A program made the position numbers and the translations under genes. From positions 18,202 through 82,201 of the forward strand of contig JADMJV010000017.1 in the NCBI GenBank assembly GCA_018780265.1: DNA of 64,000 bases. Reading direction: 5' to 3'. Below, piece by piece: positions 40,575-49,441 of this stretch. The DNA is from a bacterium. GTDB taxonomy: Bacteria > Vulcanimicrobiota > Xenobia > Xenobiales > JADMJV01. The notes under the pieces were generated by a model that was not told the DNA's origin, did not search any database, and was given only the letters and a program-made list of their open reading frames with translations. How positions within the stretch are numbered: the stretch's first letter is position 1; each line of letters begins with the position of its first letter.

Positions 40575-42577
40575 ACGGTAATGTGCAACGTCTTGTTGGG
40601 GTCCTCGCCGACGGCTCCCTGCAGATCGAGCAGGGCCTCCTGCAAAGTAGCATAACGGTCGTCAGGATTGCGGGCCATCATTTTATCGATCACCAGGATC
40701 AGCGGAGAGTCCGTGTTCAGCCGCTGGCCCAAGGGGACCGGATCGTGGGTCAGGCGCCAGGCTAACGCCTGGCCCTGATTGGAAGATTCGGGAAAGGGGC
40801 TGGACCCGGTGATCATCTCGTAGCCTATCACGCCCAGAGCGTACTGATCGGAGCGCGCGTCGTGAGCCACTCCCTCGATTCTCTCCGGAGCCAGGTAATT
40901 GAGCGTCCCCATGACATCCTGAGGGGCCGTCATCTGGGTGGACTCGGAATCAAAGGCCAACCCAAAATCCACAATCTGTGGGCCGTCGTGCTCAAGCATA
41001 ATGTTCTCGGGCTTAAGATCGCGGTGCAAAACTCCCTGAGCGTGGGCGTAGGCCATGGCATCGACCAAAGGCAGCAGAACGGTACCGACTTCTTGGGGGC
41101 TGTGAGTCTGCAGCATCCAGTAGCGCAAAGACCTGCCCCGCAGCCATTGCATGGTGTAATAGAGAAGTCCGTCCTGCTCACCCGACTCTAACACCCGTAC
41201 GATGGCGGGATGATTTAGGGAGCGACAGATTCGCGACTCGCGCAGAAAGCGTTTGCGATACTCCGGGCTCTGGCAGGCCGATGGACTGGCCAACTTGACC
41301 GCCACCACCTGACTCTGGTCGAGAGTTTGAGCTGGTATGGCCCGATAGACCGCCCCAAAACCCCCTTCTCCCAATTTTTCCACCAGCAAATAGCTTCCCA
41401 GTGTCTTGAAGATCAAGGGATTCTGAAAATCGGCGGAAGCCTGCATGGCCAGCAATCGCCACTTCCAGATGCGCTGCCGCCACAGCCAGGTGACCCAGAT
41501 AGCGGACAACAGCGTCAAACCCCAACTCACCCAGGGTAGCAGCCAACTGCCCCACAAAGATTGATGACTGGCCGACAGCAGCCACACCGGTAGGCAGGCC
41601 AGGGTCAGCCACAGCGGATTGAGGCGGCCAAGCAACCGTCCCGCCCCGGCTCCCAGAAGCAGGCAGCACCAACCACCCCCAACCCTCATAGGCCAGGACG
41701 TGGCTCGATAGTAGCGATTTTGCAGCAGATTGCTCAGCACGGTGGCGTGGATACCCACCTTGGGGTAGCTGGGGTCAAGCACGGTGGGCCCAACATCACC
41801 CACCCCCGAGGCCACGTAGCCCACAAATACCGCCTTGCCCTCAAATTTCGAATCCCCCTCTTGCTGCCATGTCTGCACGTCGTCAGGGGTGGCAAATTGA
41901 ATATCACTGCCGGCCTCGGACCAGGCGGTGCGAGGTTGAAAGTACAGTTCGTTGGGAAAGCGCGTGGGGGGCTTCCCCTGCTCGGAGACCACTTCCAGGA
42001 TGCCGTCCCGGCCCAGCCGAAAAGCATCTGGAGCCAGTCCCTGCACCTTCAGGTAGGCGGCCAATGCCAGGGAGGGTAGCTTTACTTCGGGGTAGTAGAG
42101 TTGATAGCGGCGAAAGATGCCGTCGTCATCGCGTTGCAAATTGGCCAGCCCCTGATCTTGAGAGGGCCCCGGCAGGCGGGGAGTTTCCTGAAGGCTGCGC
42201 GCCAGCAACACGTCAGGGTGACCGTAAACCTCTTTCCAAAATCCCTGAAAATCGGAATCTTTGCCCCGCGTCAACAACAGGTCCAAAACAATCACGGCCG
42301 CCCCCTGGTCCCGACTGCCGCTCACCAGGCCGGCCAGTCCGTCATATTCCTCACGAGTGGTGGTCCACTGATTGAGTTCGGCCTCTCCCAGGCTCAGGTG
42401 GGCAATCAGGGGGTATTGGGCAGGCAATCGATTGTGTCGCCAGCGTAAATTGTGGTCAAAAAAGTAGCGGTCCCAGGGCAACCAGGGCCTGGCGACGAGT
42501 AGGGCCAGGCTCCAAAACAAGCCTGCTATGCCCAGCCAAAACGGCAGTGGATAGGGTTTAGCGGGACTTGGAGGCAA
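40565..42577 (-). CDS. CHASE2-domain transmembrane Ser/Thr protein kinase
   Basis: A 670-residue kinase. One N-terminal helix (about 12-30) leads into an extracytoplasmic CHASE2 sensor (about 35-290) with FDHNLRWRH and the VFVGYVASGVGD...YPKVGIHATVLSNLL end. Three helices (about 295-365) follow, then a cytoplasmic Hanks-type kinase domain (about 390-655) with GEGGFGAVY, VAVK, HRDLKPENIM, VDFGLAF and GTLNYLAPERI. It probably senses a periplasmic signal and phosphorylates cytosolic proteins. The TTG start at 42577 lies within the end of the upstream secreted-protein gene (20-base overlap). It is the last gene of the PTS-containing operon. Confidence 0.92.
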   Translation of the reverse strand: MPPSPAKPYPLPFWLGIAGLFWSLALLVARPWLPWDRYFFDHNLRWRHNRLPAQYPLIAHLSLGEAELNQWTTTREEYDGLAGLVSGSRDQGAAVIVLDLLLTRGKDSDFQGFWKEVYGHPDVLLARSLQETPRLPGPSQDQGLANLQRDDDGIFRRYQLYYPEVKLPSLALAAYLKVQGLAPDAFRLGRDGILEVVSEQGKPPTRFPNELYFQPRTAWSEAGSDIQFATPDDVQTWQQEGDSKFEGKAVFVGYVASGVGDVGPTVLDPSYPKVGIHATVLSNLLQNRYYRATSWPMRVGGGWCCLLLGAGAGRLLGRLNPLWLTLACLPVWLLSASHQSLWGSWLLPWVSWGLTLLSAIWVTWLWRQRIWKWRLLAMQASADFQNPLIFKTLGSYLLVEKLGEGGFGAVYRAIPAQTLDQSQVVAVKLASPSACQSPEYRKRFLRESRICRSLNHPAIVRVLESGEQDGLLYYTMQWLRGRSLRYWMLQTHSPQEVGTVLLPLVDAMAYAHAQGVLHRDLKPENIMLEHDGPQIVDFGLAFDSESTQMTAPQDVMGTLNYLAPERIEGVAHDARSDQYALGVIGYEMITGSSPFPESSNQGQALAWRLTHDPVPLGQRLNTDSPLILVIDKMMARNPDDRYATLQEALLDLQGAVGEDPNKTLHITVQG

Positions 42578-43232
42578 ACCGGGAGATTACCACAGGGTGC
42601 TGGCCGGTTTTCCAGGTCAACACGCGGGCCGACTTTGGCCAGCCCGGGGGGGCCGGCGGGGGCGGAGGCAACTCGAGGGTGGACCCACGAGTCAACGGAC
42701 CCGGTCGAGCCGCCCCGACTTCGTGTTGCTCCATGCCCACCACGGCAGCGCCTTTGTCCTCCGCTTTCCACAACACGACCTGTTTGTAGACGTCCCGGGC
42801 ATGACGGGAAAAATCCCCGGAGGTATCAATCAGCCTTCTCCACTCCTTCAACCTGGCCTGAATCCCGATCGCCTCCGCCGAACCAGGTTCCAGGAAAGCG
42901 ACATAGGCTTTGGCCGAGGCTTGCGGGGCCGTCCAGGGAAGATACAGTTCCTGATGGGCCTCTACCTTGTAGCAGCCGGGCAGTTGCGTGCGAGGAGTCT
43001 CTCCCTGATGGGAGTTGAAGACCAGCACTTGAACCGGAACCGGGCCCACCTTGACGCGCAGGCACAGGCGGGCATCGCCTGGCAACGGCTCCCCTTTCTG
43101 GAGAATCTTCTCCTCTTCTCCAACCGTGTAGGTCCAACAGTAGTGCACTTGCGGGTCGGCCTGGGCCGGGCTCAGCCACCCCACCCAAAGGAACAGCACT
43201 ATGGCGGTAAGAGCCCGTCGAGATTGCATCAT
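42558..43232 (-). CDS. Secreted protein with DUF4384-like layout
   Basis: A 224-residue exported protein with a signal peptide (residues 1-25, cleavage near PAQA). The mature part reads as a beta-rich domain with WTYTVGEEEKILQKGEPLPGD and PGCYKVEAHQELYLPW (given in part), similar in layout to DUF4384 domains that accompany bacterial kinases and caspase-like proteins. A Pro-rich segment (PPPPPAPP) sits near the C-terminus. It overlaps the start of the CHASE2 kinase gene by 20 bases, so it may be a partner or regulator of that kinase; that link is inferred. Confidence 0.6.
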   Translation of the reverse strand: MMQSRRALTAIVLFLWVGWLSPAQADPQVHYCWTYTVGEEEKILQKGEPLPGDARLCLRVKVGPVPVQVLVFNSHQGETPRTQLPGCYKVEAHQELYLPWTAPQASAKAYVAFLEPGSAEAIGIQARLKEWRRLIDTSGDFSRHARDVYKQVVLWKAEDKGAAVVGMEQHEVGAARPGPLTRGSTLELPPPPPAPPGWPKSARVLTWKTGQHPVVISRFASKSR

Positions 43233-43285
43233 ACCGAGAATAGTTTCACCCCGACCCGTCCGCCCCTTCTCCCTGTTTTCAGTGG

Positions 43286-43909
43286 CTACTGCTTCATCAG
43301 CGTAGAATCGGACGGCATTGTCCAGATCAACTCCTCGTTGCTCACCGGTTGACTGGTAAAAGTAAGCCTGGCCCGGGCCATCTCTTTACCGCCTTTCCAG
43401 GCCACGATCTCCTGGAGCAGGCGGGTAGCCGGGTCCAAGATCAACTGGTCACTGTCGGGATCGGGTTCGGTCCACACATCCGAGCTGCTGGCTTTGGCAG
43501 GATCGAGAGAAAACTGCTTGCGGTCCCCCGATAGAAACAAAACCCAATAGTTGGCGGGTCCCAAGGCGGGGTGAGTGGGAGCGTCTTTCAGGCCGCGCGG
43601 CATATCCTCCGAAGTATATACGTTTTTACCGCCGTCCCCGGTCTTGCTGGTCCAGGCCCACATCTTGGACTGGTCCAGCCAACAATGCACCTGGCGAGCC
43701 TCCTCGCCGCTACCGATCTCGCTCCAGTAGTGAAGACGGTCAGGGCGTCGAAAAACCAGCGCCGAACTGTGCTGCCCCTCGCCCCCTGCCAATTTGACCT
43801 GAAAGGTCACTTTGCCCTCGGGCACAGCCGCAAATTTGGCCAGAGCCTCCTCCAAGGGATCAGCCGCCAGGGCCGCACTCAAAGCCAACATCAACAAACC
43901 CGTCTTCAT
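43286..43909 (-). CDS. Exported LolA-like protein
   Basis: A 207-residue exported protein with a signal peptide ending near ALAA. The rest is an open beta-barrel-like pattern with VTFQVKLAGG, ALVFRRPDRLHYW and LILDPATRLLQEI, reminiscent of LolA/LolB and DUF2092 proteins that carry lipids or lipoproteins across the periplasm. The ATG at 43909 overlaps the nagE stop in ATGA and has GGAGG 4 bases upstream, so it is coupled to the sugar permease gene. Family assignment is by layout and should be treated as tentative. Confidence 0.55.
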   Translation of the reverse strand: MKTGLLMLALSAALAADPLEEALAKFAAVPEGKVTFQVKLAGGEGQHSSALVFRRPDRLHYWSEIGSGEEARQVHCWLDQSKMWAWTSKTGDGGKNVYTSEDMPRGLKDAPTHPALGPANYWVLFLSGDRKQFSLDPAKASSSDVWTEPDPDSDQLILDPATRLLQEIVAWKGGKEMARARLTFTSQPVSNEELIWTMPSDSTLMKQ

Positions 43910-45648
43910 TTCGCCTCCAAACTTTTGCTCCAACGAGCACTATCCTGGCCCACGATCAGATGGAAGACCCCATCCCCTACAGATTGCACGGCACGCACAC
44001 CCAACTGTTGCAGAAGCCGGGTTTGCACCTGCTCGGATCGACGCACTTTCACACGCACCCGAGTGACCGCCACAGGGCGAGAGTCCAGCACATTGGCGGC
44101 CCCACCCAGGGCGGCCAGCAGTCGTGTCGTTTGCTCCGGGGGCAAAGGCTCCACACAGCGCTGCTCCGGCGCCGTGGGCGGCTTAGCCTGGGCGGCCACC
44201 ACCTTGCCCTGTTGGGCCAAAATCGCTTCCATATCGGTTTTGATGTTCTCCGAGCGAGTGCCAAAAATGGCCTGCAGACTGTCGCCCACCACCATCACTC
44301 CGGCCGCCCCCAATTGCTTCAGCAGGTCGGTGTTGACACTGGCCATCGACTTTACGGTCACGCGCAAGCGCGTGATACAGGCGTCCAGGGCCAACAAATT
44401 GGGGGGGCCACCCAGCGCATCCAGGACCGCCTGAGCCAATCCCCCGGCTCGGACCAGTATATTCTCCGACACTTCCTCTTCGCGTCCGGGGGTCTTGAGG
44501 TTGAACATATTGATGGCTGCCCGAAAAACAACATAGTAGAGCAGCGCGTAGAGCGGACCCAGGATAAACACCAGCCATGGCTTGGTGCACTGAGTATAAA
44601 GCAAGGAAAAGTCGATCAAGCCGTGAGAGAACGTGGTGCCGAGCCGGCCGCCCAGGACGTACATGACCCAAAAAGCCGAGCCGGCCAGGCAGGCGTGCAC
44701 GGCATACAGCAGTGGGGCCACAAACAAAAAGGAAAACTCGATCGGTTCGGTGATCCCGGTGAGAAACGAGGTGAAGGCGCCAGACACCATAATGCCGCCG
44801 ATCTCCAGGCGGCGCTCCGGCCTGGCACAATGCCAGATGGCGATGGCCGCTGCTGGCAATCCCCACATTTTGAAGAGGTAGGCACCGCCCAAAATGCCCG
44901 CCGTAGGATCGCCGGCCAGGAAGCGATTGACATCACCGTGGAAAACCTGGCCACCTTTCTCAAAGCTGCCAATCAGGAAGAAGAACGGATTATTCCAGAT
45001 ATGGTGGAGGCCAAACGGGATCAGAGCACGTTCTACCAGTCCGTAAACGGCCACCGACAGCGACGGATTACCGTGGGCCACGTAGTCAGAGCAGACATTG
45101 ATCACCAACTGCACGGGTGGCCAGACCACGCTCATCAGCAAGCCCATGATGACCGCGCACACCCCGGTGATGATCGGCACGAAGCGTTTCCCCGAAAAGA
45201 AGCCCAGATAGGGGGGGAGTTCGATCCGATAGTATCGGCGAAAGAGGACGCCGGCCATCAGGCCCACCAGAATGCCCCCAAAAACTCCGGTATCCAGGGT
45301 TTGCACGCCGGTGACCGTTTCCAATTTGAGGTGACGAACCTCGCCCATCACCCCCATGGTGGAGATCATGACAAAAAATCCCACCACGGCCGCCACCGCG
45401 GCCACGCCGTCGTTAGCGGCAAAGCCAAGGGCCACACCGATGGCAAAAATCAGAGCCAAATTTCCAAAAATCGAGCCCCCCGACTTCTCCATAACACTGG
45501 CCAGCAGGGGGTTCCAATTTGCCAACTTCTTGCCCACGCACAGCAAAATGCCGGCCACGGGCAAAACCGAAACAGGCAACATGAGGGAGCGCCCAATCTG
45601 CTGTAGAACTGCAAAAAATGGCCTGAAAACGGCCAAAAAGCTTTTCAC
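43906..45648 (-). CDS. nagE: PTS N-acetylglucosamine-type IICB permease with a degenerate second IIB domain
   Basis: A 580-residue sugar permease. The IIC membrane domain (1-385) shows MLPVSVLPVAGILL, FGLHHIWNNPFFF and the TGITEPIEFSFLF signature of the glucose/GlcNAc class. The IIB domain (about 400-475) has the phosphorylated Cys424 in LDACITRLRV. A second IIB-like domain (about 505-575) follows in which the cysteine is replaced by Ala527 (VAVTRVRV). GTG 45648 overlaps the upstream nagF-like stop in GTGA. With the IIA-HPr-EI protein it forms a complete transport chain; GlcNAc specificity is inferred from class and domain order. Confidence 0.9.
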   Translation of the reverse strand: MKSFLAVFRPFFAVLQQIGRSLMLPVSVLPVAGILLCVGKKLANWNPLLASVMEKSGGSIFGNLALIFAIGVALGFAANDGVAAVAAVVGFFVMISTMGVMGEVRHLKLETVTGVQTLDTGVFGGILVGLMAGVLFRRYYRIELPPYLGFFSGKRFVPIITGVCAVIMGLLMSVVWPPVQLVINVCSDYVAHGNPSLSVAVYGLVERALIPFGLHHIWNNPFFFLIGSFEKGGQVFHGDVNRFLAGDPTAGILGGAYLFKMWGLPAAAIAIWHCARPERRLEIGGIMVSGAFTSFLTGITEPIEFSFLFVAPLLYAVHACLAGSAFWVMYVLGGRLGTTFSHGLIDFSLLYTQCTKPWLVFILGPLYALLYYVVFRAAINMFNLKTPGREEEVSENILVRAGGLAQAVLDALGGPPNLLALDACITRLRVTVKSMASVNTDLLKQLGAAGVMVVGDSLQAIFGTRSENIKTDMEAILAQQGKVVAAQAKPPTAPEQRCVEPLPPEQTTRLLAALGGAANVLDSRPVAVTRVRVKVRRSEQVQTRLLQQLGVRAVQSVGDGVFHLIVGQDSARWSKSLEAK

Positions 45649-48116
45649 GGGCGACGCTCCCTTACCAGACTGCGCACTTGTTCTACCTCTCCAAACTGCA
45701 GAGCCTCCTGGACCAGGGCCTGACAGTCGGCGATGCTCCAGCGCCGCACTTCGGCCTTGACCGACGCAATGGCCGGTGGGCTGACGCTGAGTTCGCGCAC
45801 ATTCATTCCCAACAACAAAGGAATGGCTTCCAGATCCTGGGCGGCACCGCCGCACACACCCACCCAGCGACCAAATTCCCGGGCCGCTTCGCCAACCCCG
45901 TGGAGCAGGTGCAATAAGGCGGGGTGCAGACAATCCACCTGACCGGCCAGATCGGGGTGAGAGCGGTCGATTGCCAGAGTATATTGAGTCAGGTCGTTGG
46001 TGCCGATGGAGAAAAAGTCGACCTCGGGCGCCAACTGGCGAGCGATCAGGGCTGCCGAGGGGACCTCGATCATCACGCCCAACTCGACGGACCTCCCCTG
46101 CAGGCGAGCGGTTATTCCAGCCTTGACCAGCCGCCACTCCTGAAGCGTGGAAACCATGGGCACCATAATGGCCAGTTTGCATTCGCCAGCAACTTCGAGG
46201 AGAGCGTCAATCTGGCGCCGAAACAGCTCGGGCCGACGGGCGAAGAGACGGATCCCCCGCACCCCCAGGAACGGATTATCCTCCGCCGCCATGGGCACGT
46301 ACGGTAACGGTTTGTCCCCACCCACATCGAGCAAGCGTGCCACCAACCGCCTTTGGCCACCCAATTCCCGAGCCAGTTGGCCGTAAAATTCACGCTGGGC
46401 CTGGGGGGACGGCTCCTCGTCCAAACTGTGATAGTAGAACTCGGTGCGAAACAAGCCCACGCCTTCCGCGCCCAGCGACAGGCCTTCTTGCAGGTCGGCC
46501 AGGGAGCCAATATTGACGGCCACCTCGACAGCCACTCCATCTACCGTCAGGGCCGCCTGATGAGCTTGAGCCTGCTCGACCACCCTTCGCTCCTCGATTT
46601 CCAGCAATCGCCCCCGCGCCAACTCTACGGCCTCGGGACCAGGGTCGCTGAGCAGGTGACCGTTTTCGGCATCCAGAACCACCTGGCGGCCCTCGGGTAA
46701 GTCCAAGCAGGCGGCACCGACCGCGCACAAAGACGGGATCCCCAACGAGCGAGCCAGGATAGCCACGTGGCTGGTGGGCCCGCCCTGGGCCAGACACAAA
46801 CCCTTAACACGCTGACGGTCAAGCTGAACCGTCTCACTGGGGTTGAAATCACGAGCCACTACAATACAATTTTCGGGAAACTGGCGCTGGCTCGAATGAT
46901 CCCCAAGCAAACAACGAAGCACCCGCTCGCCAACATCGCGCAGGTCGCCCGCCCGCGCCGCCAGCAAGGGGTTGGGAAGCGCCTCCAGCAAGGCAGCCTG
47001 TCTTTCGTAGGAGTCGTGCCAGGCTCGGGCCGCCGCCTGCCCCGCCTCAACCCCCGCCCGAGTCTCCTCCTGCAACTGGGGATCATGCAAAATCTCCCGA
47101 TGAGCCGCAAAAATCCCCTGCTCGTGGATGGGCGCTTGACGTTGCAGAGCCTCAATCTGGCCCTGAGCCTTAGCCAACGCAGTCGACCAAAGCTGCTTTT
47201 CTTGTTCCCTTGACTGGGCCTGGGCGGGCATCGTAAAGCTGGCCCGTCGCCACAGATAGACTACGCCCAACCCCACGCCGCGCGAAGCGATCACGCCGCT
47301 CAACTGGCCTGCCACCTCGGCCGCGGGGGCCGCCTGGGGGCCCTCGGCTACGGGAGCGCTGAGGTCGTCCCCCAGACCCGCCGCAATCTCCTGCTGCAAC
47401 TGTTGGAGTTGACCAGGCGAAAGATCGGTATGGACCACTCGCACTCGGTCCTTCGGCCCCAGGCCCAGTCCCAGAATGCCCACCAGGCTGCGAGCCGAAG
47501 AGCGGCCCCGTTCACTTTCCAACCAGACCTGACCGCTCAGATCCTTCACCAGGCCCAACAAGCGCGCCGCCGGCCGGGCGTGCATTCCACTGGGATTGGG
47601 CAGTTCGAGCCATTCTCCGGCCTGCTCTGGCTTTGCTTCGATCGGGCCGGCGTCGTGACTGGCCTGGGTATGGACCGTTAGCCAATCCTGACCTGCAGCG
47701 ATGCACCCTTCCTTGCCCTGCACGAAACGGACGGCGGAATTTTCGGGAATGACCACCACCGTGATCAGGCTACAACATTGGGTGGCGATCAGGTCTGAGT
47801 CAAACTCCAGCAATGGGGTACCGACCTCGACCAGATCACCCACTTTGACCCTGGCTACAAAACCCTGACCGCCCAACTTGACGGTATCGATACCCACATG
47901 CATCAACACCTCCAGCCCGTCACCTCGGCGCACGGTGACCGCATGCAGGCAGCGATGTAACTGGACGACCTCGCCCGCGCATGGCGACTGCAGCCGGCTC
48001 TCGGTAGGATCGATAGCAAATCCAGGCCCGGCCAGTCCCTGAGAAAAGACCGGATCGGGCACTTCGCTCAATGGCAAAGCCCATCCCGTCAACGGTGCTT
48101 GAAGTACGACTTCCAC
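45645..48116 (-). CDS. nagF: Multiphosphoryl transfer protein: PTS IIA-HPr-enzyme I fusion (NagF-type)
   Basis: An 823-residue fusion of the cytosolic PTS phosphorelay. IIA-Glc type domain (1-150) has His58 and the phosphorylated His73 in LMHVGIDTV. HPr (about 165-255) has active-site His179 in GMHARPAA. Enzyme I (about 272-820) has His450 in GGPTSHVAILAR, GVGLFRTEF, GGDKPLPY, GVMIEVPSAA and FFSIGTNDLTQY. It passes phosphate from phosphoenolpyruvate to the IICB permease encoded next. The same domain order occurs in proteobacterial NagF systems for GlcNAc. The GTG start is preceded by GGAAACG. Confidence 0.94.
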   Translation of the reverse strand: MEVVLQAPLTGWALPLSEVPDPVFSQGLAGPGFAIDPTESRLQSPCAGEVVQLHRCLHAVTVRRGDGLEVLMHVGIDTVKLGGQGFVARVKVGDLVEVGTPLLEFDSDLIATQCCSLITVVVIPENSAVRFVQGKEGCIAAGQDWLTVHTQASHDAGPIEAKPEQAGEWLELPNPSGMHARPAARLLGLVKDLSGQVWLESERGRSSARSLVGILGLGLGPKDRVRVVHTDLSPGQLQQLQQEIAAGLGDDLSAPVAEGPQAAPAAEVAGQLSGVIASRGVGLGVVYLWRRASFTMPAQAQSREQEKQLWSTALAKAQGQIEALQRQAPIHEQGIFAAHREILHDPQLQEETRAGVEAGQAAARAWHDSYERQAALLEALPNPLLAARAGDLRDVGERVLRCLLGDHSSQRQFPENCIVVARDFNPSETVQLDRQRVKGLCLAQGGPTSHVAILARSLGIPSLCAVGAACLDLPEGRQVVLDAENGHLLSDPGPEAVELARGRLLEIEERRVVEQAQAHQAALTVDGVAVEVAVNIGSLADLQEGLSLGAEGVGLFRTEFYYHSLDEEPSPQAQREFYGQLARELGGQRRLVARLLDVGGDKPLPYVPMAAEDNPFLGVRGIRLFARRPELFRRQIDALLEVAGECKLAIMVPMVSTLQEWRLVKAGITARLQGRSVELGVMIEVPSAALIARQLAPEVDFFSIGTNDLTQYTLAIDRSHPDLAGQVDCLHPALLHLLHGVGEAAREFGRWVGVCGGAAQDLEAIPLLLGMNVRELSVSPPAIASVKAEVRRWSIADCQALVQEALQFGEVEQVRSLVRERRP

Positions 48117-48130
48117 GGTGCAGCGTTTCC

Positions 48131-48778
48131 TTACTTGTTGAGCGGGGCTGGTTGGGCCGTGGCCGACCCGCCCCCGAGTTGTTCCAATTGCAGACGCATC
48201 AGCGGATCGGGTGGAATTTCGGCCATCCGATAGTTTTCCATGACCTGCCTGGCCTTGTCGCGGTCGCGGGTCTGCACAGCCACCATCGAGGCAGCCCTCA
48301 GGGCAATCGGGTCAAGACAGCCCAGCGTTCGCACTAAGATGCCCTCGGCCCTTTGCAGTTGTTCGGCCGCTTCAGGAATGCGACCGCGGCGGAGATCGAC
48401 CTCTCCAAGGCGATGGCAGACAATTCCTACCCAACTGGCCTGGCGCCCGTCCACCCTCTCAAAAACTTTTAGAGAACGATGGAGGTAAACACGCCCCTCA
48501 TTGGTCCGCCCCGTGAGCCAAAGCAGTGTACCCAGATCGTGGTAGGTACGTGCCAGACGGCCGTCCTCGGGAACCAGTTTTTCTGCCTCCCGGGCCGCTG
48601 CACGAAAGCGCTCCACGGTGGCTTCCGAAAAGGGAGGCATTTTCTCCAGTCGGTGTTCTGCCTGAGTATAACGAAGATCCCACATACCGGTGGGCAACCC
48701 GACCACGGCCAGATAGGCCAGTTGACAAAGATACAGACCGATCAGGACGAGCAGCAGACGCAGCTTTCTAGGCGACAT
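48131..48778 (-). CDS. Membrane-anchored TPR protein
   Basis: A 215-residue protein with one N-terminal membrane anchor (about 6-28) and three or four TPR-like helical pairs (for example RTYHDLGTLLWLTGRTNEGRV in part, and GIVCHRLGEVDLRRGRIPEA in part). The C-terminal tail is Gly/Pro-rich. It lies 14 bases before the IIA-HPr-EI gene and 20 bases after the membrane protein gene, so it belongs to the long PTS operon. It probably tethers a partner at the membrane; no partner is known. Confidence 0.75.
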   Translation of the reverse strand: MSPRKLRLLLVLIGLYLCQLAYLAVVGLPTGMWDLRYTQAEHRLEKMPPFSEATVERFRAAAREAEKLVPEDGRLARTYHDLGTLLWLTGRTNEGRVYLHRSLKVFERVDGRQASWVGIVCHRLGEVDLRRGRIPEAAEQLQRAEGILVRTLGCLDPIALRAASMVAVQTRDRDKARQVMENYRMAEIPPDPLMRLQLEQLGGGSATAQPAPLNK

Positions 48779-48798
48779 TCACAGACATTGCGTCAAAA

Positions 48799-49401
48799 TC
48801 AGGCATCATTCTGGCCGGAAACGGCCTCGGGTTGGGGCTTGTCCTCAGCTTCCAGGCCAGCCAAAAATCCGTAGAGCAAAAAGACCAGCACGCAACAGTG
48901 GAAGCCAAGGTTCATCAAAATGATCACTCGCAAGTCGGTGAACTTGGCGCTGAGCACGTTCTCCATCACCAGGGCCAGGATCCCATCGAACGCGTACAGG
49001 ATAATGCCTACGAAGTAAAAGAGGCGGGAGCCGACCAGTTGAGTCATACCGGCGAACCGACCCAGACTGGCAAAGGGCTTCAGATAAGAAGAAAACTTCA
49101 GGAACGTGCCGGTGTGCGAGGTGAACTTGGAAGCCATTCCCAGCAGCAAGAAAATGCCGGACAATACCAGACCAAAAATGTAACTGTAGTAGTGGAGTTC
49201 TTCCCCCCACAGGCGGGGAGGCAGTACCCTGACCACGGTGTCCAAAACCACTGGAATCGCCAGACAAAAAATTTTGATAGCCTTGAAGTTAAAACCCCAG
49301 TAGAGCAACGTGTTGGCCAGAGCCGAGAAGAGCCCGACCAGAATAAAGAAATTGCTGCCTCTACGAAAGCGGGCTTCGATAGCCTTGCGCGGTTTAGCCA
49401 C
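48799..49401 (-). CDS. Uncharacterised integral membrane protein
   Basis: A 200-residue protein with a basic N-terminus and about four or five hydrophobic helices (near 20-50, 70-90, 118-145 and 155-180), ending in a charged tail. I do not recognise the family. The GTG start has GGGAGG about 9 bases upstream. It sits inside the minus-strand operon between the SH3b protein and the TPR protein. Confidence 0.72.
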   Translation of the reverse strand: MAKPRKAIEARFRRGSNFFILVGLFSALANTLLYWGFNFKAIKIFCLAIPVVLDTVVRVLPPRLWGEELHYYSYIFGLVLSGIFLLLGMASKFTSHTGTFLKFSSYLKPFASLGRFAGMTQLVGSRLFYFVGIILYAFDGILALVMENVLSAKFTDLRVIILMNLGFHCCVLVFLLYGFLAGLEAEDKPQPEAVSGQNDA

Positions 49402-49441
49402 GACGTTGACCTCCCATGGATTCTCTCAGGCTCTGATTCGG

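Noticed and set aside
43960..45606. A 548-codon open frame on the plus strand opposite nagE
   Set aside because: It is antisense to a clear IICB permease, is His- and Gln-rich with no recognisable domain, and arises from codon bias of the minus-strand gene.
45649..46182. N-terminal extension of the IICB frame up to 46182
   Set aside because: It overlaps the enzyme I coding region and has no homology; a GTG at 45648 with GTGA overlap is the natural start.
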